Positions 52,177 through 61,509 of a stretch of 64,000 nucleotides of DNA are shown one piece after another. Position numbers and translations under genes: made by a program. The notes under the pieces are model-generated. The model made no database searches and had not been told where the DNA came from. It saw only the letters and a list, made by a program, of their open reading frames with translations. Source of the stretch: Mucilaginibacter sp. KACC 22773 (GTDB lineage Bacteria; Bacteroidota; Bacteroidia; Sphingobacteriales; Sphingobacteriaceae); NCBI RefSeq assembly GCF_028736215.1, contig NZ_CP117883.1, positions 3,720,001 to 3,784,000 on the forward strand, read 5' to 3'. Every line of letters begins with the position of its first letter. Position 1 is the stretch's first letter.

Positions 52177-52697
52177 TGGAATTTCAAAAAATAAAAGATC
52201 GCAAGACTTTATATTTAATCAGACAAGATTTGTTTAATGGCGAATATGTTTTAACAGATCACCAGAATAATTTTGGTAAATTAACTTACGACGGCCTGGC
52301 GCGGGAAACAGCAGAAATAGGTTCATATTATGGCGACTGGAGATTAGGTTATGATTTTGAACCATTCGGAAACGCTCAGATCATGATTTACGATAACACC
52401 GATTTGTTTTTGGGGGAAATAATTGTTGGTTATAACTACCTGCATCAACCACCATCGTTAGCTATGACAGATGGATTTACAGCTATTTTTTCGAAAGCTG
52501 ATATATCGTCGAATACTTATCAATGGAAATCAAATATTTCAGGCGTTTTGATTCATATAAAAAATGCCCTATTTTCCATGACAAACACTATTACTGTTAT
52601 TGATGATGATATTACCGAAGAGAAAATCACGTTACTTAGTTTTCTTGCGCAGCATCTTTTGATTCTTAAAGGCAGAAGAAAGCAGAGTTCTTACTAA
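52176..52697 (+). CDS. Beta-rich protein of unknown function, member 2 of the pair
   Basis: 173 residues. Pattern and spacing follow the 51477 protein: TLYLIRQDLFNGEYVLTDHQ, NFGKLTYDG, SLAMTDGFTAIFSK and a C-terminal LLSFLAQHLLILKG. Overall identity is low, so the duplication is old. It is translationally coupled to the ribbon-helix-helix gene by a TAATG overlap. No motif suggests catalysis. Possibly a partner of the SPFH scaffold. Confidence 0.7.
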   Translation: MEFQKIKDRKTLYLIRQDLFNGEYVLTDHQNNFGKLTYDGLARETAEIGSYYGDWRLGYDFEPFGNAQIMIYDNTDLFLGEIIVGYNYLHQPPSLAMTDGFTAIFSKADISSNTYQWKSNISGVLIHIKNALFSMTNTITVIDDDITEEKITLLSFLAQHLLILKGRRKQSSY

Positions 52698-52741
52698 ACT
52701 ATTATTATGCATGCATAGCTTTCAACTCTCCTCAAAATAAC

Positions 52742-52749
52742 TAAATTTG
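52742..52749 (+). promoter_or_regulatory. -7 box of the thiolase gene
   Basis: TAAATTTG fits TAnnTTTG, 25 bp before the ATG. Confidence 0.4.
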
Positions 52750-52774
52750 CCCAACCAATTTTAATGAGGGACAC

Positions 52775-53953
52775 ATGAAAGAAGTAGTAATAATAGCCGC
52801 CACCCGTACGCCTATAGGTAGTTTCGGTGGTAGCTTAGCCACTATAGGCGCCACGCAACTTGGGGCGCTGGTTATCAAATCGGCAGTTGAAAAGGCCGGG
52901 TTAAAGCCAGATCAGATACAAGAAGTTTATATGGGTAATGTAATGTCGGCCAATTTAGGCCAGGCGCCGGCTACCCAGGCAGCTATATTTGCCGGCCTAC
53001 CCTATTTACCTGCCACTACGGTCAATAAAGTTTGCGCCTCGGGCATGAAAGCTATTATGCTTGCTGCACAAAGCATAGACCTTGGCCAAAACGACATTGT
53101 GGTTGCCGGGGGAATGGAGAGCATGAGCAACGTACCCTATTACCTGGATAAAGCCCGCAACGGCTATCGCTTAGGCAACGGGCAAATTATTGATGGCCTG
53201 GTAAAAGATGGCCTTTGGGATGTATATAATGATTACCACATGGGCTCAGCAGCCGAGCTTTGCGCCGTTGATTGTAACATCAGCCGCGAAGATCAGGATG
53301 CATTTGCCATTGAGTCATACAAGCGCGCACAATCAGCCCAGGCCGAGGGTAAATTCAAGGATGAAATAACTCCTGTTGAACTAAAAGATAAAAAAGGCGA
53401 TGTTACCCTGTTTACAGATGACGAGGAACCTAAAGCCGTTAAGTTTGACAAAATCCCTTCATTAAAGCCCGTATTTAAAAAAGATGGCACTGTAACGGCT
53501 GCCAATGCATCAACACTAAATGATGGCGCGGCGGCTTTAGTATTAATGAGCCGCGAAAAAGCTAATGAACTGGGCATTAAACCGCTTGCCCGTATTATAT
53601 CTTATGCCGATGCACAGCAGGCGCCGGAATGGTTTACCACCGCCCCATCAAAGGCCATCCCATTAGCATTACACAAAGCTGGTTTGTCATCAGATCAAAT
53701 CGATTTTTTCGAGATAAACGAGGCCTTCTCTGTTGTAGCCATCGCTAACAATCAATTGTTGAAGCTCGACCCCGCAAAAGTTAACGTAAATGGCGGTGCG
53801 GTTTCATTAGGCCACCCGCTGGGTGCATCGGGTGCGCGAATCATTGTTACCTTAATTAACGTATTACAACAAAACCAGGGCAAATTTGGTGCGGCCGGAA
53901 TTTGTAACGGCGGCGGCGGCGCCAGCGCAATGGTTATCGAAAATTTACGTTAG
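52775..53953 (+). CDS. Acetyl-CoA C-acetyltransferase (thiolase)
   Basis: A 392-residue type II (biosynthetic) or general thiolase interconverting two acetyl-CoA and acetoacetyl-CoA. The acylated Cys87 is in VNKVCASGMKA. The NEAFSVVA, GGAVSLGHPLGASGARI and CNGGGGASAM motifs give the His and second Cys. Length fits. It stands alone without fatty-acid or butanoate neighbours, so its pathway is unclear. Confidence 0.95.
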   Translation: MKEVVIIAATRTPIGSFGGSLATIGATQLGALVIKSAVEKAGLKPDQIQEVYMGNVMSANLGQAPATQAAIFAGLPYLPATTVNKVCASGMKAIMLAAQSIDLGQNDIVVAGGMESMSNVPYYLDKARNGYRLGNGQIIDGLVKDGLWDVYNDYHMGSAAELCAVDCNISREDQDAFAIESYKRAQSAQAEGKFKDEITPVELKDKKGDVTLFTDDEEPKAVKFDKIPSLKPVFKKDGTVTAANASTLNDGAAALVLMSREKANELGIKPLARIISYADAQQAPEWFTTAPSKAIPLALHKAGLSSDQIDFFEINEAFSVVAIANNQLLKLDPAKVNVNGGAVSLGHPLGASGARIIVTLINVLQQNQGKFGAAGICNGGGGASAMVIENLR

Positions 53954-54337
53954 TAGATTTAAATACCAGTGTAATAGCAGGTGATGAAATTTTGCGAAAT
54001 ATTGAAGGGGAGATGACATTCAAAAATAAAAGGCTGTCATGTTGAGGAACGAAGCTATTCGCCAACTTTTTAGCGGTCATGCATAGCTGATAGATCCTTC
54101 GTACCTCAGGATGACAGGAAATTGGATGTCACAGGTAGGCACGGCGGATTCGCGAACTTTCTATCGGTCATGCTTAGCTGATAGATACTTCCTGCTTAAG
54201 GATGATGGGCAATTTGCATACGAACATCGTTCAGCAAGCTCCGGATTAACAGCCCCCGCATTATGAACATGTTATACCCGCGACAACGAATTTTAGAATT
54301 ATATAGCTATATTTAAATCAAAATCATAATTAATACC
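53954..54337. repeat. Palindromic repeats downstream of the thiolase
   Basis: 54034-54117 is a copy of the TGTCATCCTGAGG family (CTGTCATGTTGAGGAACGAA with its inverted partner AGATCCTTCGTACCTCAGG). 54150-54213 is a decayed second copy, with ATCGGTCATGCTTAGCTGAT. The rest of the 384-bp gap has no gene. Confidence 0.75.
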
Positions 54338-55264
54338 GTGATTAAAAAGCTTCTTACATCCCTCGCATCCATCCTGCTTTGTATTCATACCTATGCCCAG
54401 CACTCTGACGAGAACGCGCATATTAAACAGTTAAAACTTTACGAAGACACCCTAAAAAACTTAGGTAAAACCTTCATTAACGACGAAAACGACCTGGCAC
54501 GCAAAAACGCCAACTATAAATTTATTAAAACGATGGTGAGCGCCTTAAAAACACCCAACTCGTTCCTGTATCATTTTGATTCTGTTAAAACCATCAGCAT
54601 CATCAACTCGCCCGATAACCGGTTCCGTATTTTTACATGGCCTATTATGAACGAGGATGGCAGCTACCGTTTTTACGGCACCATACAAATGAATACCGGC
54701 GGTTTTTTAAAAATGTACCCTTTAGAAGATTACTCTCCCTTTTTAAAAAACCCCGAGGATTCCGTGGTAAATAACCGCAAATGGCTGGGCGCGCAGTATT
54801 ATAAAATTGTACCTGTTTACGCCGCCAAAACCTACTACATTTTGTTAGGCTGGAAGGGCAACACGGTAAAATCGACCAAGAAAGTAATTGACGTGCTTTC
54901 ATTTAATGATGCCGGGCCGGTATTTGGCATGCCGGTATTTGATGGCAACGGCAAAACCCGCAAACGTGTAGTATTTGAGTATGCCCGCCAGGCCTCTATG
55001 CTGCTAAGGTATGTACCCGAACAAAACCTTATTGTGTTTGACCACCTCGCCCCGCCTGATGCCAAAGAAAAAAACAAACCCGAAACCTTTGGACCCGACC
55101 TAACTTACGATGGGTATAAATTAAAGAATGGCCGTTGGGTGTATGTTGAACAGCTGGATATGCGCAACGTGCCTGATAATACCAGCAATACCGTCGACCC
55201 TCAGTATATCGACCCCAAAAAACAAGCGCTACGCGATAAAAAACTTGTTCCAACATCACATTAA
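54338..55264 (+). CDS. Exported protein of unknown function
   Basis: 308 residues with a GTG start and a signal peptide (MIKKLLTSLASILLC...YAQ). The mature region is soluble and beta-rich: SIINSPDNRFRIFTWPIMNE, YYKIVPVYAAKTYYILLGWK, GMPVFDGNGKTRKRVVFEYA. No known motif. Similar proteins occur in many Bacteroidota to my recollection; function unknown. Confidence 0.75.
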   Translation: MIKKLLTSLASILLCIHTYAQHSDENAHIKQLKLYEDTLKNLGKTFINDENDLARKNANYKFIKTMVSALKTPNSFLYHFDSVKTISIINSPDNRFRIFTWPIMNEDGSYRFYGTIQMNTGGFLKMYPLEDYSPFLKNPEDSVVNNRKWLGAQYYKIVPVYAAKTYYILLGWKGNTVKSTKKVIDVLSFNDAGPVFGMPVFDGNGKTRKRVVFEYARQASMLLRYVPEQNLIVFDHLAPPDAKEKNKPETFGPDLTYDGYKLKNGRWVYVEQLDMRNVPDNTSNTVDPQYIDPKKQALRDKKLVPTSH

Positions 55265-55393
55265 TTTTAGAATTATAGCCACCTTACCGGCTAATAATCA
55301 AAACAATCCACAGATAGCTTGTAACACTTTCGGTATAAAATTTTGATTTAAAAGATTTATACTACTTTAGCAAAACTTTAAGTTGACAAATAA

Positions 55394-56890
55394 ATGCAGG
55401 AAAAAACAGCAGCACAATCACGATCGATAGGTAAAATTCCAAGGGCAGTACCATTTATTATAGGCAATGAATTTGCAGAGCGTTTCAGTTTTTACGGAAT
55501 GCGGAGTATCCTGGCTGTTTTTTTAGTTCACCAGTTTTTCAGCCATGAAAATTCGGTTGAAGCCAATGCCCACTCCAACAGTATCAACCACATGTTTTCT
55601 ACCCTGGTTTATGCTACCCCTCTGCTTGGTGCTATCCTTGCCGACTGGTTTTTTGGTAAGTACCGCGTTATCCTTATCGGTTCGCTTATTTATACCATCG
55701 GGCACTTCCTTTTATCAATGTTTGATACCAACCTGGCCGGCTTCCAAACCGGCTTAATTATTATAGCATTTTCTGCAGGCGCCATCAAATCGTGTGTATC
55801 TGCCAATGTTGGCGACCAGTTTGACCATAGCAACCAGCACTTGATGAGTACCATTTACAGTTGGTTTTACTTCAGCATCAATGCAGGATCCATGGTTAGT
55901 TTGTTCCTGATCCCTTTAATTTATGATAAATTTGGCGCTGCCTGGGCGTTTGGCGTACCGGGGATATTAATGGCTCTGGCTACCCTGATATTCTTCTCGG
56001 GTAGTAAAAGTTATGTAAAGCTACCCGCAAAAGGCATTAATAAAGATAATTTTGTATCGGTAAGCTTTTATACACTTTTGTGTAAATTGAGCCCAAAAGC
56101 ACCCGGAACTGCCTGGGAACAAGCAGAAGCCAAATACGGATATGATAAAGTTGATGGCATTAAAGCCGTTTGGCGTATCATGGCTGTATTTGCTTTTATA
56201 CCGGTTTTTTGGTCGTTATGGGATATGAACAGTGCCGAATGGGTGTTACAATCTGTTCACCTCGATTTAAACTTAGGGGTTTTCGGATGGAAAATTCTTC
56301 CATCTCAAATACAAACAGTAAACGCAGTTTTCCTGTTGGCGATGATTCCCCTTTTTAATTTCTTTTTGTATCCGCTGGCCACAAAACTGGGCTTAAAGCT
56401 AACCCCGCTTCGTAAAATAGGCTTTGGTTTGTTGGTTACCGCAGGTAGCTTTTTAATCATCGCCTTACTACAGGAAAAGGTTGATAAAGGCTTACATCCT
56501 TCCGTTTGGTGGCAGATTTTTGCTTACGCGATATTATCAGCAGGCGAAGTATTGGTTTCATTAGTTGGGCTGGAGTACGCGTACACCCAATCGCCTGTAT
56601 CTATGAAGAGCACCATGACCGCTATCTGGTATTTTACTTATTCGGTAGGTTCATTCTTCAATACCATTGTTAATAACAGCATTGCCAACCATGGTTATTT
56701 TGCCCGTTTTACCGGTGCATCTTTCTTTTGGCTTTTCACAGGCATCTGCCTTGGCTTTTTTGTGATATTCCTTTTTGTAAGCCCACGATTAAAGGAAAAA
56801 GCTTATTTGGTAGATGAGGTACTGGCAAAAGGACTGGATATTCACGACGATAAAGTAACTCCAATTCATCCTGATAACCCGATTGTATAA
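55394..56890 (+). CDS. POT/PTR family proton-coupled oligopeptide transporter
   Basis: 498 residues, 12 or more membrane helices. The PTR2 opening NEFAERFSFYGMRSILAVFL with the ExxERFxYY-type motif (EFAERFSFYG) identifies the POT family of di/tripeptide symporters. FSAGAIKSCVSANVGDQF and SWFYFSINAGSM match its second signature. The centre has the usual long cytoplasmic loop. Start is ATG at 55394. Confidence 0.93.
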   Translation: MQEKTAAQSRSIGKIPRAVPFIIGNEFAERFSFYGMRSILAVFLVHQFFSHENSVEANAHSNSINHMFSTLVYATPLLGAILADWFFGKYRVILIGSLIYTIGHFLLSMFDTNLAGFQTGLIIIAFSAGAIKSCVSANVGDQFDHSNQHLMSTIYSWFYFSINAGSMVSLFLIPLIYDKFGAAWAFGVPGILMALATLIFFSGSKSYVKLPAKGINKDNFVSVSFYTLLCKLSPKAPGTAWEQAEAKYGYDKVDGIKAVWRIMAVFAFIPVFWSLWDMNSAEWVLQSVHLDLNLGVFGWKILPSQIQTVNAVFLLAMIPLFNFFLYPLATKLGLKLTPLRKIGFGLLVTAGSFLIIALLQEKVDKGLHPSVWWQIFAYAILSAGEVLVSLVGLEYAYTQSPVSMKSTMTAIWYFTYSVGSFFNTIVNNSIANHGYFARFTGASFFWLFTGICLGFFVIFLFVSPRLKEKAYLVDEVLAKGLDIHDDKVTPIHPDNPIV

Positions 56891-56938
56891 TAAAATTCGT
56901 TGTTTTGTGTTTTATTCATTCAACATCAGAATTAGTTT

Positions 56939-57670
56939 GTGCCAGACAGTATAGTTATTATACCCACCTATAACGAGAAGGAAAATATTGAGCGGATGAT
57001 CCGCAAAATATTTTCCCTTCCGCATGATTTTCATTTGCTTATCATCGATGACGGATCGCCGGATGGTACCTCCACCATTGTAAAAAATTTAATGAACGTA
57101 TATCCCGAGCAGCTTTTTATAGTAGAGCGGGCGGGAAAACAGGGCTTAGGCACCGCCTATATCCACGGTTTTAAATGGGCTATTGAGCGCCATTACGACT
57201 ATATTTTTGAAATGGATGCTGATTTTTCGCACAATCCCGACGATTTGCTGAAGCTGCGACAAGCCTGTATTGACGGTGCCGATGCTGCTATCGGCTCGCG
57301 CTACAGCACAGGGGTAAACGTGGTAAACTGGCCCATGAGCCGTGTACTCATGAGTTATTTTGCATCTGTATACGTGCGTTTTATTACCGGAATAGATGTT
57401 GCCGATTCAACAGCCGGATTCATGTGTTATAAACGCAAAGTACTGGAAACTATCGAGCTTGATAAAATAAAGTTTGTGGGCTACGCTTTCCAGATCGAGA
57501 TGAAATACACCACGGTTAAACATGGCTTTAAACTGGTAGAAGTACCCATTATATTCATCAACCGAACCCTCGGCACATCCAAAATGTCGTCGGGCATATT
57601 TGGCGAAGCTATTTTTGGCGTAATAAAAATGAAACTCAACAGCATTTTCAGGAAATACCCGGAGGGATGA
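56939..57670 (+). CDS. Polyprenol-phosphate mannosyl-type glycosyltransferase (GT2)
   Basis: 243 residues, GTG start, related to dolichol-phosphate mannose synthase. The GT-A fold shows VIIPTYNEKENIERMIRK, IDDGSPDGTS (metal site) and MDADFSHNPDDLLKL. There is no C-terminal membrane domain, so it is the short soluble class. It is the usual Bacteroidota polyprenyl glycosyltransferase; mannose as donor is inferred. A palindromic repeat follows the stop. Confidence 0.9.
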   Translation: MPDSIVIIPTYNEKENIERMIRKIFSLPHDFHLLIIDDGSPDGTSTIVKNLMNVYPEQLFIVERAGKQGLGTAYIHGFKWAIERHYDYIFEMDADFSHNPDDLLKLRQACIDGADAAIGSRYSTGVNVVNWPMSRVLMSYFASVYVRFITGIDVADSTAGFMCYKRKVLETIELDKIKFVGYAFQIEMKYTTVKHGFKLVEVPIIFINRTLGTSKMSSGIFGEAIFGVIKMKLNSIFRKYPEG

Positions 57671-57673
57671 TCT

Positions 57674-57893
57674 TGATTTCGGATTTGGGATGTTCGATTT
57701 CGGATTTATTTTAATTTTAGATTTCTATTCCACCTGCCGTTCCAAATCCGAAATCCCAATTCCGAAATCCGATATTTCTTGGGGATGTTTGATTTCGGAT
57801 TTATTTATTTGAAGATTTTTGGATTTCAACTCCGCAATTTTAAATTCCCCGAATGACAAATCCGAAATCCCAATTCCGAAATCCGAAATAAAA
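57674..57893. repeat. Palindromic repeat, GATTTCGGATGTTCG family, tandem hairpins
   Basis: Two successive inverted pairs, each arm containing GATTTCGGATTTGGGATGT-type sequence and its complement AATCCGAAATCCCAATTCC. They fill the gap between the GT2 gene and ruvB. In one frame they create 31 extra codons upstream of ruvB that are not part of the protein. Confidence 0.8.
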
Positions 57894-57911
57894 AAACTAA
57901 TTTCGTTGGTA

Positions 57912-58934
57912 ATGAACGAGCACCTTGATCCGGCACCGGAACGCCTCAGCAATACCGAGCGTGATATCGAAAAAGTTTTACGCCCGCAACAGTTTGAGGA
58001 TTTTACCGGTCAGCATAAAATATTAGCTAACTTAAAAATATTTGTACAGGCAGCCCGCCAGCGTGGCGAGGCGCTTGATCACGTGTTGCTGCACGGCCCT
58101 CCGGGACTGGGCAAAACCACGCTATCGCACATCATCGCCAATGAAATGAGTGTAGGCATCAAGATAACATCGGGCCCCGTATTGGATAAACCCGGCGATC
58201 TGGCGGGCCTGCTTACCAACCTGGAAACAGGCGATATTCTTTTTATTGACGAGATACACCGTTTAAGCCCCCTAGTTGAAGAGTATTTATACTCGGCAAT
58301 GGAGGACTTTAAAATAGATATTATGCTGGAGAGCGGCCCTAACGCGCGCTCGGTACAAATCTCGCTCAACCCATTCACCCTGGTTGGTGCCACCACCCGC
58401 TCGGGCCTGCTTACCGCGCCTTTACGGGCCCGGTTTGGTATTAATGCCCGGCTGGAGTATTATGATGCCAAACTGCTTACCACTATTGTACTGCGGTCAT
58501 CATCCATACTTAAAACGCCTATTACCGATGAGGGGGCTTATGAAATTGCCCGCCGCAGTCGCGGTACGCCCCGTATAGCCAATGCGCTGTTGCGCCGCAC
58601 GCGCGATTTTGCGCAGATAAAAGGCGACGGTAATATTGATACCTCCATAGCCAAATATGCCCTTAACGCCCTTAATGTTGATGAGCATGGCCTGGATGAA
58701 ATGGACAACAAAATATTGAGCACCATTATTGATAAATTTAAAGGCGGCCCCGTTGGGTTAAAAACCATAGCGACTGCCGTTGGTGAAGATGAGGGTACCA
58801 TTGAAGAAGTTTACGAACCATTTTTAATACAGGAAGGCTTTTTAATGCGCACAGCCCGCGGCCGCGAGTGCACCGAGAGCGCTTATAAACACTTGGGCAA
58901 AATAAAACTTGGGGGCAACCCATCGTTATTTTAA
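57912..58934 (+). CDS. ruvB: Holliday junction branch migration ATPase RuvB
   Basis: A 340-residue RuvB AAA+ motor that drives branch migration with RuvA. Walker A is GPPGLGKTTLSH, Walker B ILFIDEIHRL, sensor 1 GATTRSGLL. I chose ATG 57912 because the family starts with RLSNTERDIEKVLRPQQF; an upstream frame through the repeat would be non-homologous. A TAATTTCG box ends six bases before the start, so the mRNA may be leaderless. ruvA and ruvC are not in the window. Confidence 0.97.
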   Translation: MNEHLDPAPERLSNTERDIEKVLRPQQFEDFTGQHKILANLKIFVQAARQRGEALDHVLLHGPPGLGKTTLSHIIANEMSVGIKITSGPVLDKPGDLAGLLTNLETGDILFIDEIHRLSPLVEEYLYSAMEDFKIDIMLESGPNARSVQISLNPFTLVGATTRSGLLTAPLRARFGINARLEYYDAKLLTTIVLRSSSILKTPITDEGAYEIARRSRGTPRIANALLRRTRDFAQIKGDGNIDTSIAKYALNALNVDEHGLDEMDNKILSTIIDKFKGGPVGLKTIATAVGEDEGTIEEVYEPFLIQEGFLMRTARGRECTESAYKHLGKIKLGGNPSLF

Positions 58935-58972
58935 TTTCAGATCTTCACCTTCGGAGTTTGATTGGAGGTGAA

Positions 58973-59012
58973 GCTAAAGTCTCCCCTTCCGGGGGAGATT
59001 TAGAGGGGGCTT
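58973..59012. repeat. Palindromic repeat, CTCCCCTTCCGGGGGAG family, copy 2
   Basis: GCTAAAGTCTCCCCTTCCGG followed by GGGAGATTTAGAGGGGGCTT. It matches the half element at 21794-21829. Sits in the spacer after ruvB. Confidence 0.8.
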
Positions 59013-59046
59013 TAATAAGTTTGTGAACAATTTTCTATCTACTACT

Positions 59047-60273
59047 ATGAAAACATATTTTAAACACGGGGCTAAATTATTTTTAACCCTGCTTTTTGTT
59101 AATTGCGCAGGTATTACCCTGGCGCAAACAACCATTCCCACTCCTACTACACCTATGGTGCCCAATAAGCCCGAAGCCTTGCCTCCAGATACAGCAAAAA
59201 AGCTTGGAAAGGATACCACATTAATAAAAAAGGACACCGTCCCGGTGAAAAAAATAGCCACCGGGCCAAAAGTGGGCATAGCCGGCCTAAACCACGACCA
59301 TATACACCTGATCCTAAACGAATACCGCAACGGCAACGTTAATATTGTTGGCATTGCCGAACCCGATAAAAAACTGTGGGCCAAATATGGCAAAATGTAT
59401 GGCGTACCCGATTCGTTGTTTTTTGAAGATTTAAAAACCATGTGCCTCGCCCGCAAACCAGTAATAGTTTTAGGTTACAATGCGGTTGGCAAACATATAG
59501 ATGTGGTAGAAACCTGCGCACCGCTGCACATTTCGGTAATGGTTGAGAAACCTTTGGCCGCCACGCTTGAACAAGCCCGGCGTATGGAGTTCCTGGCTCT
59601 TAAATACTACATCAACCTGCTTACCAATTATGAAACTACCTGGTACCCATCGGTACAAGATGCCTATAATACTGTACGGGCAGATAGTGTGGGAATGATC
59701 CGTAAAATGGTGTTTCATGATGGCCACCAGGGTCCGCGCGAGATTGGTTGCAGCGAAGATTTTTTGGCCTGGCTAACAGATCCCATACTTAACGGCGCCG
59801 GTGCGCTAAACGATTTTGGCTGCTACGGCGCCAATATGATGACCTGGCTGATGCAGGGGCAAAGGCCAATAGCAGTTACTGCGGTGGCCAGGCATTACAA
59901 ACCATCGGTATACCCTAAGGTTGAAGACGATGCCACCATTATTGTTGAATACCCTAACGCCACCGGCATGATAGAAGCATCATGGAACTGGCCATACGGC
60001 ATCAAAGACATGGAGATATTTGGCGCCAAAGGCTATATCCACACCTTTGATAAAGATAGCGTTGAAGTAAGAGTTAACAACAGTGTGCGCAGCTTTAAGG
60101 CGCCGGCTTTGCCCGCACCCGCCGATGCGCCTGTGCCCTATTTTACGGCCGCCCTTAAAAACCCCATTAAATCGCATAACGACCGGTCGTCATTAAGATA
60201 TAATATGATAGTGATGCAGATATTGGATGCAGCCAAAAGATCGATAAAAGAAGGCAGGCGGATAGTACTTTAA
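59047..60273 (+). CDS. Exported Gfo/Idh/MocA-family oxidoreductase
   Basis: 408 residues from ATG 59047. The N-terminus has a Sec-type signal peptide (KTYFKHGAKLFLTLL...ITLAQ) and a Thr/Pro/Lys-rich stretch of about 55 residues, both unusual for this family. The nucleotide-binding fold follows: VGIAGLNHDHIHLI (altered GxGxxG), VGIAEPD, and VEKPLAATLEQAR with the conserved EKP. The C-terminal domain shows GALNDFGCYG and ASWNWPYG. No twin-arginine motif is seen, so import of the cofactor is puzzling. Substrate unknown. Confidence 0.85.
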   Translation: MKTYFKHGAKLFLTLLFVNCAGITLAQTTIPTPTTPMVPNKPEALPPDTAKKLGKDTTLIKKDTVPVKKIATGPKVGIAGLNHDHIHLILNEYRNGNVNIVGIAEPDKKLWAKYGKMYGVPDSLFFEDLKTMCLARKPVIVLGYNAVGKHIDVVETCAPLHISVMVEKPLAATLEQARRMEFLALKYYINLLTNYETTWYPSVQDAYNTVRADSVGMIRKMVFHDGHQGPREIGCSEDFLAWLTDPILNGAGALNDFGCYGANMMTWLMQGQRPIAVTAVARHYKPSVYPKVEDDATIIVEYPNATGMIEASWNWPYGIKDMEIFGAKGYIHTFDKDSVEVRVNNSVRSFKAPALPAPADAPVPYFTAALKNPIKSHNDRSSLRYNMIVMQILDAAKRSIKEGRRIVL

Positions 60274-60284
60274 AAGGTATAGAT

Positions 60285-60330
60285 AGGAATCAAGAGTCAG
60301 AAAAAAACCCTTGATTCCTATCTATTTAAA
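60285..60330. repeat. Short inverted repeat / terminator between the oxidoreductase and ispE
   Basis: AGATAGGAATCAAGAGTCAG faces CCTTGATTCCTATCT around a run of A. It separates two convergent genes and probably terminates both. Confidence 0.65.
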
Positions 60331-61131
60331 TCATAAATAAAACACTTCATTATCCGCCTCTAAAAACCCCAGATCGGGTGTGTGGTCAAATATTCCGAAT
60401 ACAGAGGCCCCGCTGCCACTCATGCTGGCATAAATTGCACCGGCCTCATAAAGGGCAGCTTTAACGCCGCGAATCTCGATATGATTTTTAAAAATGGAGG
60501 TTTCAAAATCGTTTTTGATATTTTTTTTCCATTCGGTTATGGGTTCGCTAATCAGTTCCAGCAGGGAATCTTTAACAGGCGTTGGTTTAATACCGCTGAA
60601 GGCCTCTGAAGTAGAAATATGAATATCGGGCATTACCAGTACAATTTTGTAAGCCGATAAGTCGAGTTTTATTGTTTCAAATTCGTCTCCCCGCTCAAAC
60701 GCAAACACGGGTTTATTTTCGATAAAAAAGGCGCAATCGGCCCCCAGGCGCCGGGCATAGTCAGTCATTTCATCTACCGAAAGGCAAAGGTTAAACTGCT
60801 CATTCATCAGCCTGATAAAAAAAGCCGCGTCAGCCGATCCTCCGCCCAACCCGGCCCCTATCGGAATGTTTTTATGCAGATGAATGCTAACCGGCGGTAA
60901 ATCAAAGTCTTTTTTAAGCATGTGATAGCCTTTTAAGCAAAGATTATCCTCGACCCTGCCCGGAATATCAAGCCCCGATGAGGAAAAAGTAAGCTCATCA
61001 CTTACAACCACTTCCAGCGCATCTTTTATGGCAATAGGATAAAAAATAGTTTCCAGGTTATGATAACCATCCGGGCGGCGTTCGGTAATATTAAGGCCTA
61101 TGTTTATTTTTGCGTTGGGAAAAAGGATCAT
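60331..61131 (-). CDS. ispE: 4-diphosphocytidyl-2-C-methyl-D-erythritol kinase
   Basis: A 266-residue GHMP kinase phosphorylating CDP-methylerythritol in the non-mevalonate isoprenoid pathway. Start AKINIGLNITERRPDGYHNL is canonical; the ATP loop is PIGAGLGGGSADAAF. The C-terminal SMSGSGASVFG completes the active site. Length is typical. Other isoprenoid genes are not near. Confidence 0.96.
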   Translation of the reverse strand: MILFPNAKINIGLNITERRPDGYHNLETIFYPIAIKDALEVVVSDELTFSSSGLDIPGRVEDNLCLKGYHMLKKDFDLPPVSIHLHKNIPIGAGLGGGSADAAFFIRLMNEQFNLCLSVDEMTDYARRLGADCAFFIENKPVFAFERGDEFETIKLDLSAYKIVLVMPDIHISTSEAFSGIKPTPVKDSLLELISEPITEWKKNIKNDFETSIFKNHIEIRGVKAALYEAGAIYASMSGSGASVFGIFDHTPDLGFLEADNEVFYL

Positions 61132-61509
61132 ATTTTTAGTGAGTGGTTGATTGGGTTGACTATGTGAGTTGTTATAAACTTTTGATAAATCCCCAGCCTA
61201 CCCCGCCTCGTCGTAAAATTAAAAAGGACATAATTGTCACGCAGCAAAGTTATTATCTTCCTATTGATTTGGAATGATTAACAAACGTGTATTTTTACAC
61301 ATATTTAGGATAGTTAACACAGATTATTTTTCTTTGTGGTTGGTTCATTGGTTTACTGGTTCATTAGTTCATTGGTAGCACAGCGTTTAATTTGCATGGT
61401 TGATTTTTAAATAGCCATTTTTTTAACCCGATTATACCAAACGAACGCCACAGCAAACCACCAGACAAAACCAATGAACTAATGAACCACTGAACTAATG
61501 AACTAAAAA
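61132..61509. repeat. Intergenic region with an inverted repeat upstream of thyA
   Basis: Arms 61341-61375 (TGGTTCATTGGTTTACTGGT onwards) and 61471-61505 (CCAATGAACTAATGAACCAC onwards) are largely complementary, bracketing about 95 bp. The downstream arm ends four bases before the thyA ATG. A GAGTGGTTGATTGGGTTG unit lies at 61141-61158. No other content recognised. Confidence 0.75.

Noticed and set aside
57819..57911. N-terminal extension of RuvB
   Set aside because: The extra 31 codons are translated palindromic repeat; the family starts at 57912.
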